This document shows, one piece after another, positions 34,250 to 44,700 of a DNA stretch of 64,000 bases. The stretch lies in the NCBI GenBank assembly GCA_012845835.1, contig JABAKD010000030.1, forward strand, positions 10,205,805 to 10,269,804, in the 5' to 3' direction. The stretch comes from Undaria pinnatifida (Eukaryota > Sar > Phaeophyceae > Laminariales > Alariaceae). The position numbers and the translations under genes were made by a program. The notes beneath the pieces are model-generated. The model was given only the letters and a program-made list of their open reading frames with translations, was not told where the DNA came from and did no database searches. The first letter of the stretch is position 1, and the number at the start of each line of letters is the position of its first letter.

Positions 34250-36115
34250 ATTTTGAACGATAGAAGGGGAACAATGTCAGGAGGAGGGCGAACAAACTAG
34301 TGAAGGGCAAGCAGGATTTAGGCCACAACGGTTAATCGTATTTGCGTAGACCATGTGTACACTTTAGTGTAAGATAATTCAAGGTAGGAAAGACGCCGGG
34401 CTAACGACGTACTGTTTCTTTCTAGATGAACAGAATTCCTAATACACAGTATGGAGGGGCCTAAGACACAGTATTGAGGAATGGGTGGTGGAAAACGATG
34501 TGGGATATTGGGATCAGAAGAAATAGGTGGAAATGATGTAAAATACGACGGAATGAGCGAGAAGTGCTGTGATGATGGACGGGGAAATATCCTAATATAT
34601 ATGTTGATATTTACAAAGAGTTGCACAGAGATTTACACTATCACCCAATCTATTCAAGTTACATATTAATGACATGATAGTAGCAGTCGAAGCAGCAAAT
34701 CAAGAAGTCACGATGGGGAAAGGTACGGTGTCGGGGTTGATGCTTGCGGACGATTTCGTGGGGATATCAGAAACACCCGAAGGATTGCAGAAACAGATAC
34801 AGAAAGCACTAGAGTACACTAGGAAGTGGGGAGTGACAGCGAACGTGAAAAAATGCGCAGTAGTAGTAGTAGTTGTATGTAACGAAGATAAGGTGAATCC
34901 GGTAAATTTCAAATGGAAGTGGGGAGAAGATGAACTACCGATCGTAGAGCAGTATGCGTACCTTGGCGTAGATATCTCAAATGACTGCTCTTGGGAAGCA
35001 CACATAGCGAAAGTAATAGGAAAGGGTAAATCACAAGTAGGCAAGATGGATGCGATCTTAACAAATCCGCACCTTGACACTAGGTGAAAAGATGTGTTCC
35101 GATTAACGTGATTGTCCCAAAGTTAGAGTATGCAGTCCTGAGGAGTATGGGAAGGGAAGTTGATAAAATAGACCGGAAACAGTGCTGCAGATGACAGCAG
35201 CTAACAAGGTACTAGGATGCTCAAGTACGACGAGTGATACAGTAATAAGAGCAGAACTACAAGAATGTACCCACTTAAAACAAATAAGATACACGGGCAA
35301 GTTAAAATGGCAATATAGAGTAAATAATGTGCCAGAAAAGAGGTTGCCAGCCATAGGTGATAGGGCTGTATGGGAGAATATAACACAAGGGCGAGCTGGA
35401 ATAAGATGGGAAACGTAGTCGAGAGAATATGGAAGGATTTAAAGGGAGACCAAGAGAAGAACTATCTATACAGAAGTTTGGTGGGTACAAGACAGAAGTG
35501 AAAGAAATAATAGGAAGAAAGGGAAAGGCTAGCGCTAAGAAATAATGTGATAGAGGAGAAACACTTAGATATATGGGGGGTTGAGGGAAGATGTTGGAAT
35601 GAAACCGTATCCGCACGGCCGAATGGACTACGCGAAAAAGCTGAAACGGCGATTTCGTGCAAGGGACCTGGACCTACAAGAAAGAAGAGATATACCAGTA
35701 GTCGGGAAGGAGGAGGGCGTGGCTCGCACAAATGTGTGCCCGTGTGGCACAACAACAGAGAAGAGTTGGATTCGCATACCAGGAGAATGTGACATATACA
35801 AGGAGGAACGGGATGCGTTAGAGGACAAGATTAAGATATTAAACGAATATGACATGGTGGAGGAGTTTCGTAGACTAGAGAGTAGCGAGAAAACGATCGC
35901 CATCCTGGGAGATAGATGGTGGCCGCAGACGTCGAAACAGGACGGACATAGGATAAGCAAACAGCAGTCTTGATGTAATAAGTGGAAACATCGTAATGAG
36001 CGCCCACATCATGTTGGAGTTGTCTCTATATTAGGAGTAGAAACGGTGCTCCATCTCGAAAGGATACTTGGTCAATGGTCAAATAACTAAGGCAAGCAAC
36101 AAATGAGCACACACA
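34250..36115 (+). pseudogene. Second LINE: decayed reverse transcriptase and C-terminal domain
   Basis: Pieces of a non-LTR reverse transcriptase in order: QAGFRP (about 34310), LSPNLFKLHINDM (34640), LMLADD in place of YADD (34740-34757), then YAYLGVDIS (34952). A second readable block near 35590-35960 has a Cys-containing segment (NVCPCGTTTEKSW, GECDIYKEERDAL) and ILGDRWWPQT, a C-terminal region of non-LTR elements. Frames are broken by several stops and indels between blocks; no endonuclease was seen. It is a different lineage from the intact LINE at 15639. The 3' end at 35988-36115 recurs at 23395-23535. Confidence 0.85.
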
Positions 36116-36145
36116 CCCCCTCCCCCTCCTCCATGTTCCTTCCCC

Positions 36146-36680
36146 TTGTATATTGAGGTTGGCGTTGGTCGGCAATGACGCTGTAAAACATGCCAATCAC
36201 TGCGTGAGCTAGACAACCAGCGTAGGTACCGTTTTTTGTTCTTGTTTTTGGTGGTGACCATGATGGTTGTCGAGTTAGATCATATTGTGCCGGGTGGAAA
36301 ACCCTAACTCCGCACAAGGGGAATGATCGCATCGCGTAGTGGAAATATGGTGAGAGACACCCACTAGGCAGTTACATAGTAATACCCATTGCTGCCTCTG
36401 GAGTGGCCACACCAGAAAACGAAGTAGCTCATTGCTCGCTGTCATTCACAAGCAAGAAAGTAGGCACAAGGTGCCGAAGTCCGTCTTACGAGCGGTACTT
36501 GGAAGAATTCAGTTCACCCTCCATGCTACTCGCCGAACACCTCACGACGCTCCGCGCTTGGTGCAAGCAATGTCTGCCTGGTTGGTGAAAACCCGACGTG
36601 CTCCGTCCCGGCATAGTAGGGATGCGAGGGTCTGTAGTCATATGACTACCGCCATGCGCAAACTGAGTACACCCCAACCC
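36146..36680 (+). mobile_element. Poly(C)-ended repeat family, copy 1
   Basis: About 535 bp from TTGAGGTTGGCGTTGGTCGG to AAACTGAGTACACCCC. Shared blocks (GGAGTGGCCACACCAGAAAA, AGTCCGTCTTACGAGCGG, AAAACCCGACGTGCTCC) recur at 54579-54922, 60815-61045 and, inverted, 58852-59425. It lies directly after the LINE remnant. Confidence 0.8.
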
Positions 36681-37052
36681 ACCCCTCCATTTTTCTCGAC
36701 CCACCGATTGTACTTTGTTAATGCATAATCCGCTGGTGTACCTACGCTGGTTCAAATCCAACTCGGTGTATTAGATTTTTTATTCCTGTGAGTTCATTCT
36801 TTGGTACGCTCTCTTGGACAAACACTATCGACTGTAGAATATCGCATGGTTCTTGGCGTTTTGATCGGATATATGTGTAATATGGTGTTGGTGACTGTAA
36901 GGCAGAGGTAGAGCAGTACAGCACGCGGCATCGCCTAAGAAGTTGGGCGTTAAGATAAGTTAGCTCGGTTTCGTACGAAACACACGAACATAAGTATATC
37001 GATAGTAAGTAGTTTGTTTGGTGATGCCGCTCGCGTACTACTGCTGCTGCTG

Positions 37053-37087
<35 letters not shown>

Positions 37088-37293
37088 GCTACTACTACTA
37101 CTGCTACTACTACTGCTGCTACTGCTACTACTACTACGTAGATCACCGGCCGCTGTCTTCCATCTTCCGCGCGCGCTTGCTTTTATTTTGTTTTTCACGG
37201 CACGGAACCCTACAACTGGCGGCACGCGCCATCTGGGTGGATGGGGAGTGGGGAGAGGGGTTAGCCGAGGAATGGTTGAGGGTGGCGGGAGGC

Positions 37294-37304
37294 CTATATA
37301 AAAG
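37294..37304 (+). promoter_or_regulatory. Strong TATA-box-like motif
   Basis: CTATATAAAAG in a GC-rich setting. A second TATAAAAG lies at 37684-37691. Neither has an assigned gene; the antiporter ATG is 1.2-1.6 kb downstream. Confidence 0.4.
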
Positions 37305-37470
37305 AGCGGAAGATGGAGGGGGGGCGTAGGCAAACGAACATTTTGGCTTTGTTACTACCCGCGAAGTTGCCTAGAAAAGAGAGCGCGTGCGTTGTTTTAC
37401 GTCAGTGTGTCGATCGCCCGTAATCGAAGCGCCCCCAGTAAACGTGCCGACACGAGTTCAAGGCTTGCTG

Positions 37471-37582
37471 TGCTTGGTCAGATAAACGATGCAGCCCAAT
37501 GCAGGCTGTGCTGCATCGGGGATAAGCTTGGTCAAATAGAAGGTAGATGCAGCCCGATGAAGGCGGTGCAACATCGGGGATA
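37471..37582. repeat. Tandem ~55-bp units with hairpins
   Basis: Two units begin GCTTGGTCA and end ATCGGGGATAA. In the first, GATGCAGC pairs with GCTGCATC to form a stem. They lie between the two TATA-like motifs. Confidence 0.65.
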
Positions 37583-38598
37583 ACGGATGCAATCCCGCCG
37601 GTTTCGTGCTGAACGATGGGGGGGGGAGTCAGGAGGGGTGCCTTTCGAGCCTCCGTGACGAAACCGCAGAGGAGAGGTAGTAGTATAAAAGGATCGACGC
37701 GCATACATTAAATTAGCTGACTTCCCGTCAGCAGCTGACGATGTTGTTGTGAGGCATACAAACAACGCAGCTTGCAAAGATGATTATTGACCCGAAATTT
37801 GTCGAACTCACGGCTGACGTCCTTGAAATATTTTTATAAAATAATGCAAACACACAGTGTATGTGGTAATGTGGACAAAGACTGCTGCGTCCATTCGGCC
37901 ATTCGGTGTTCGATACCGGGAGTCTTTACGTTGCAAATTTAGACTAACCAATGAATATAGACGCTCCTCTTGTAGCGGGCAATGAGTAGGTGTTGCTGAC
38001 GCGCGAAAGCCTTGGCGTTTGGCGGTCGGGTGTCAGGTCGTAGCGCTCACGTGTTGTGGTGATGTGGTGTAGCACGGATCGGCAGCATGAGTAAAATTAC
38101 AAAAAAAAAAAGTGATGAAAACGGAAAATGAAAAGGTCGACGTTTTCGTCGAAACTCACTCTTGTTCTAAAGCTGCGTGGGATACTCCCGTCGCGTGAGG
38201 TACGAAGTGTAACGTCTCGAGAAGATATCGGTCGGGGACTCCCCTCGATGAGTGTCGGTGATGGCGTGATGGTACACACGTGTATGCCGGGGTTATGTCC
38301 TTTCTTTGTTGCTTTGCTTATTATTGCTCTTGTTTTGTTAGGCTCCATACTTATCGACGACCGAACGTCCCGCGCCTTGAGAGGGTCTGCGCTTCAACTG
38401 GAATAGGGCCCAACCCACGACTAAAAGCAGTACTGTCAATCAGTAGCAGCGTGTAACACTGTGGCAGAAGCCCACTACACCCCCTAAAGTCTCTTCAGCG
38501 CGCGTGGTTGCGTGCAGCGCGGCTTGTGGTTAGTCGCTCGCCGCGAACCACGACATCACGACTCCGCACTCTCTCCCGGCTCCGCGACTCCGACAACG

Positions 38599-38632
38599 GG
38601 ACCGCACATGCGGCGCAATATATTTCGTTTCG
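38599..38632 (+). promoter_or_regulatory. Conserved upstream element of the antiporter gene
   Basis: Matches 6328-6361 at 31 of 34 bases, centred on CCGCACATGCGG and followed by AATATATTTCGTTTCG. It ends 305 bases before the ATG, exactly as in the pseudogene copy. Likely promoter sequence, by inference only. Confidence 0.55.
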
Positions 38633-38936
38633 TCCATAGTCTATACTTGTACACGCCATGATACTGTGTGGACCTCCATCGGTGTCCGAATGATGAAAAC
38701 TCCAGCCGCAGGTGCAGCAGATCATCCGTATCGTACGCGTCCATACGCAAGGCGCAAGCAGCGTGTCGGGATAGCGTGAGCTTGGACTGATACTCTGTGG
38801 TACTCCCCTTGGAACCGGTTAGCCCACCCTGACGAAAACGTGGGTGCATTCGCGCCGGAGACCTGTTGGAAGAGCCTCTCTGTTGCGGGCGACAGGCAGG
38901 CAGGAATCTTCCACAGCAGTAAATACAGCAGCTGCC

Positions 38937-41697
38937 ATGGTGCTCGAAGCCGAGCTCCACGTAGTGCTGCTGCTGGTCGTTCTCTGGACCGCGGAGCGAC
39001 TCTGCAAGCGCGCCGGCGTGTCCCCCATCATTGGACAGATAGCCGCGGGGCTCATCGTGGGGCCCGCCCTCTTCGATCTGTTCACCCACGTGGGGGTGTT
39101 CCGCCTGCTGGGCAAGCTGGGCGTCATGATCGTGGTCGTCGAATCTGGCCTCTCGGTTGACGTTCGTGAACTGCGAAAACTTGGAACCCGGGCCTTCCTG
39201 GCTGGGACAGCTGGCGTGCTCCTCCCCACGCTGATCAGTTTCGCGCTGTACGCGGGAGTTCTCGGGGCAGACTGGAAGGTAAGCCCGCACTAAGAAAGCT
39301 TGCCTCACGTGGTACGCGAGTACTCATATGTTATATCGCCGTCCAGAGCACAGCAGCACAGGAGCGCTCGCTTGTCGTGCCTTCGTTCTCAATCCAGGTA
39401 AATGATGGAAGGGTTCCGCTCCGCGGGAGGCTGATGCCGCCCGCTACGCTCGCGCAAGGCAACGAAGAATGCAACTAAAAACATGTCCTGTACAGTGAAG
39501 GGGGCAGAAAGAAGAGGCCCATGATTTGGTGCGAGCAGCGATTTGATAATGCCAAGAGGTGCTTGTGCAGAGCAAATGGCCCTGTTGTGCTCAGCTGTGC
39601 TCTGTGCTTTTGATACCGGTGTTACGTTCTGATCGGCAGTACGGGGGTAATTTGCGTGGGGGAAAAAACAGGGGGCCGTGAAAGATCAAATACATGAAGA
39701 AAAAGAAAGAAGAAAAGTAGTACCTGGTACACAACACGTATTATACCCGGTACTGCTCTTTATCTTCGAAAGAAAGCACACAGCGCAGCACGACACAGCA
39801 CCGCAGCGAAGGGCACCACACCGCACAGCACGGCTCCGCACGGCGCTACGCTGCGCTGGTGGGCTATAGATAGCCGGACTGATCTGAGCTGGGCGTGCAT
39901 TGTGATCCAACAGCGTAGTACCTGATGGTATGTACAAACCTGGTGTAGTATATTAATATTAATAGTACCATACGGGTATGTACTATTGAGGCTTGTAACG
40001 AGGACCAATGATAGGGACAGCTTACGCTATACCTACAATGGGACTCGAAGGGTGCGCCAGCTAGCGTTGGGCTGCGAAAGCAACTGAGTTAAATCGACAC
40101 ACGACGCGTATGAAAATACGCGGAAGTGTGGCTTTATTTTTCCCCATCCGCCGGAGGATAAAAAAAAAAAAAAAAAAAACTATTGAGGCTCTCAAGGTCT
40201 TCTCGTTGGTTCGAATCCCGGTGTCATCGAATCGGGGGAAAAAATGATGTTCATAAAAAAATAATAGTTTGTGGTCTTCTAGTAGATAGACTCCGCTTAT
40301 AATCCTGGTGGTCTTCGCTGGTTCGAATCCGGTTGTCATATAAAAAAAACGATCCTCATGAAGCATCGATATTAATTAGTCAAAAAAGTATAGACTATAC
40401 ATAGCAATGTTACTTTGTGGTCTAGTAGATATACTGTCCGCTTATAAGCCTGGTTTTCGTTGGTTGAATCCAGGTGTCATCGGGAAAAAAAAAATGATCC
40501 TCTTGAAAAAATCGATATATATTTTAATGAGGACACACAACCCGTAATACGCGCGATCGGAGTATCACACACAGCTTGCAAAGATGAGTTTCGACAAAAT
40601 ATTCGATCTCACAGCTGGAGTGTTTTTTAATTTTTGATGAAATTGAAAACGATTTTTGATAAAAATTGAAAACGTCAGCTGTGAGTACGACCGATTGAAT
40701 GGTTGAAACTCAACTCTGCAAGCTGCGTGGTACATCTATGTTTCGCTAATATACAGTAGTAGTAGTAGTTGCACATGAAAAATTAGTACTGGTAAATACC
40801 ATGGCTGCCGTGACATTGTGGTCTAGTAGATAGACTGTCCGTTTATAATCCTGGCCATCGCTGGTTCGAATCCGGGTGTCATCGGAAAAAGAAATGATCC
40901 TCTTGGAAAATCGATACCTGGTATTTATTTATCAATTTTAATTGTAAAAATAAAATAGATGATAATCAATATGAAGTTGTGGTCTAATAATAGTAGATAT
41001 GCTGTCCGCTTATTATCGTGGTCTTCGGTGGTTCGAATCTGGGTGTCATCGGAAAAAATAAGTCGTCCCCATAAAAAGATCGATATATATATTTGTAACA
41101 AAAATAGATCAGGTGGAGCAAGAAATCAAAGAAAAGCTAGACCGTTCCGCAAGTAATAAGCTGGACCGTCCAACTTCGGAGATGGCAGGGATGCACCAAC
41201 CGAGCGCTTTCAGCACAAAGATATTAGTAAGTAAGTCCATATATCGATCTCACAGCTGGAGTGTATTTTTATTTTTGTAATACTGTATGATAGAACGTAC
41301 CACATAGCTTGCAAAGTTTAGTTTCAACCATTCAACCAGTCGTACACAGCAGCGTACGTTTTTTATAATTTTTATAAAATACAGATATTGCCAGGATATA
41401 CATGATCAACTGATGTATTATTTCCGAAAATGTCACATTTATTCCCTCAAAATAATGTATAGTTTCCAGACACATATCGAGCTCCCCCCCCCCCCCCCCC
41501 CCCCGCCCCAACCCCCCTCCCCCCCCCCCGCCCCCAATAATATACTGGTGCCAAAACCGTCAGATTTATCCCCTCGAAAGGATTTATAGCTTACATGCAC
41601 AAATTGCCCCTTTCCCCCCCCCCCCCCCCCCCCCCTCCCGCCCCCCTCCAAACCCGCTCGCTTTTGATCAAAACCGGGCCCCCCCCTTTTTCTTTTT

Positions 41698-41739
<42 letters not shown>

Positions 41740-44700
41740 GCTGTCAGATTTTGTCCCCCTCAGAAACGGGTTTTATAGTTTCCGCGCACAGACTGACTAA
41801 AATCATCCTGTTGACCCTGATAGCTACACTGTAGCTGTAAGGGGAGTCGCCGACCTATATCCTTGATGAGGACACACAACTCGTAATGCGCGCGATCGGA
41901 GTATCACACACAGCTTGCAAAGATGAGTTTCGACGAAATCTTCGATCTCACAGCTGGAGTGTATTTTAATTTTTAAAATATTGCTTCACGTGATACGTCC
42001 AAGGCGCTTCGCTCTGCGGGCGGCATTCGCCGCCCGCCATGCTCGCTCAATAATGAAAATAAAACAAATTATGTGAAGCGGACACAAAGGTTCACGATTG
42101 ATAGTTGATGCAAAAACTGGCGACTTTAATAATGCAAAGGGTCCCACCGCCATGCTCCTGGAAAACAACCCGGACGCCGCATGCCATGTGAGTATACCGT
42201 TTGCGCCTGGTATCTTGCTTTACGCACTCAATGTGATACACATTATTTTTATGTAATTTTGCAAACTTTCGTATGGCTTACGTAGGGTTAGGGTTACTTC
42301 CATCCACGGCCGTCAACACAGCAGTAATGTAGGACACCATGTGTGTCTGTCTCGCGATGTGTATATTATAAAAATGAAAAAACACTCCAGCTGTGAGATC
42401 GAATATTTTGTTGAAACTCATCTTTGCAAGCCGTGTGTGATACTCCGGTCGCGCGTATTATTACGGTTGTGTGTCCTCATTAAGGATATAGGTCGGCGAC
42501 TCCCCTTGCAACTACAGCAGTGTAGCTAGCTATCAGGGTCAACAGGGTGATCTTATTTAGTCTGTGCGCGGAAACTATGAAACCCGTTTCTGAGGGGGAC
42601 AAATCTAACAGCATGTATGTATATATCTCTGTCTCGCGATGTAGACTATTTAGACCGCGTCCGTCTCGAAGTTTGTGACTACAAAGCTTTTTTATAGTCT
42701 CACAAGCATGACGAATCGGCACGGATGTTGTTGTTGTCTCACATTAACTCTTCTCAAACATCTATGCATATTAATAGAGTCCGTGGTCACACAAAAGGTG
42801 CTGGAGCCCTAGGGAGATCCGGAAAACCAAAAGGAATCAAAATTCGTCCAGTAAATACTACGCTTTCCCGCCTAAAACGCACGATACGAAGAAGGCGCAC
42901 GAGTGAAATGAACCAATGTGCAAACTCAACTCACCTGGCCGGGGGTATCCACTAAACTACAGAGTTTGCACATTGGATCTTTTCACTCGTTCGCCTTCGT
43001 ATCGTGCGTTTTAGGCGGGAAAGCGTAGTATTTACCGGACGAATTTTGATTCCGTTTGGTTTTCTGGATCTTCCTAGGGCTCCAGCACGTTTGTGTGACC
43101 ACCGACTCTGGATTTTTTTACAGTAGTTGATGTGAGAAAACAACAAAACAACACCTCAACTACGGCATAGAGTTCCCCCGTTCCCATAACTGACCAACTC
43201 GCGGCTACAAACTACAGCGGTTGGACTGCCTGCACCGTACGAACCGCACGGTGATCGTGAGCACAGACGAACGCGCCTGGTGTGTGGAGTGCTGTCAGAG
43301 TGACGACCCGCGGGCATGCAGTGAAAAAAGAGCAATCGCACCATAAATCACCATACAAATAGCAATGATCGCCCCGTCTTCCCGGGTTATTAGACAGGTT
43401 GCAGCGCAGCTACGACACCCGTGCCTGAAAATTGAAAATTGGGGGGGGTCATTCCCCATGAAGGGTATACAACTCTATCAACTCTACAAAAATCAGTGAC
43501 GTAAGTAACATGTTGTACTACTGCCTCGTAAAAAAACCCTGAAAAAAGACGATCGCTGCTCTCGTGATGATGGTGTGCGTGCGGGTCGTGGGTCTCCGTG
43601 TGCCATCGTCCTGCCGTGGTTCTCCATGGCCGCCTCGTCGCCTTAGCTCACTCGGCCCGCTCATTCGTACTTGCTCTCGTTGACGCTCAATTCCAATCGG
43701 TTCCCCTTCTCCCCCGTCCCAAAAAACAAAATGCTCCTCGCAGCTTGCGTTGCTGATCTGAAAAACAAAACTTCTTGTTCAGGGAAAGTTCAATCCGTCA
43801 CTTCCCCGCCCGTCAACGCTCAGTCGCCCTCATCCTTCGTCATCGAACCCAGCCTCCTGCCGGCGCAGTTCCCTCCACTCAAACCACGACTGCGCCGTAG
43901 TGTGGCTCGTGGTGGCGCCTACCTCCGCGCACGAGCATCCCGATTAAGCATTGCTGCTCCGCCGCTGCTGCCTAAAAAGACGCGAATCGTAGGTGACCAT
44001 GCCTAACGCACCACGTACGACCCAACCCTACCGCCACGCCTAAGCCTCACGGCCACACGCAGCAGCAAGAAGATTTCACTCTTCAAGGGTGAGTCCGGCC
44101 TTACACCTGCCAGAAAGACCCCCCCCACTCGTTACAAGTCTGCTAGGGCATGCCTCGCAGCATGCCTTACCGAGGCGGCAAGGGGAACGGAGGAGTCACG
44201 GACACTGGGTGTGCTGGATGTCGATGAGTGGAGGAAAAAAAAATCAATAACAAACACGTCAGTCACACCTTACGCTCCGCTCCGTATGTACTACAAAGTG
44301 TTGTTGTCTCTTTTTTTCGCACACTTTTACTTTCCGGCTTCTGGACAAAAGCCGTGGGCACAGGTGTCGTCCATTCTTTCCCCCCATGCTTGCCTTCATT
44401 TTTTATCGCGCACAGGGTTCATCAATTCCCCTGCTCGTCGATTTTTCATCGAGTGTTGCTAACTCACGCTCTCGCGTTTTCCGCAAGTCAATTTGTGCGC
44501 GAGAAAAAGTCCCCACGAATCTATACGATTATGCACTCGGGGGGATTCGAACTCACAAACTGACCTATACCAGGCTTGAGGATAACCTGATACGCCACCG
44601 GGGCGACCGGCTACATTAACTTTTGTTGTCAACTACAATCTATGCGTAGAGTGCGTGGTCACACAAAGGTGCTGGAGCTCTAGGAGGACCCGAAAAAACA

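Larger units (their letters stand above)
36681..38598. other. Upstream stretch of the antiporter gene
   Basis: No exon supported. It holds a (CTA/CTG)n microsatellite (37033-37137), two TATA-like motifs (listed), a tandem hairpin pair (37471-37582), and two diverged 90-bp modules at 37755-37828 (reversed) and 38125-38270. Confidence 0.5.

Noticed and set aside
38128-38406. 92-codon frame with a C-terminal hydrophobic segment
   Set aside because: Its first half is a diverged 90-bp repeat module, so coding is unlikely.
40811-40881. Functional tRNA gene
   Set aside because: Acceptor, D and T arms are partly paired, but the anticodon stem has two mismatches, the T arm and acceptor share bases, and sister units are no better.
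42282-42296. Interstitial telomere-like TTAGGG
   Set aside because: Only two units; chance is sufficient.
43671-44006. Protein-coding gene in the 1.2-kb repeat
   Set aside because: The equivalent frame in copy B (46837-47112) diverges through frameshifts, so the frame is not conserved.
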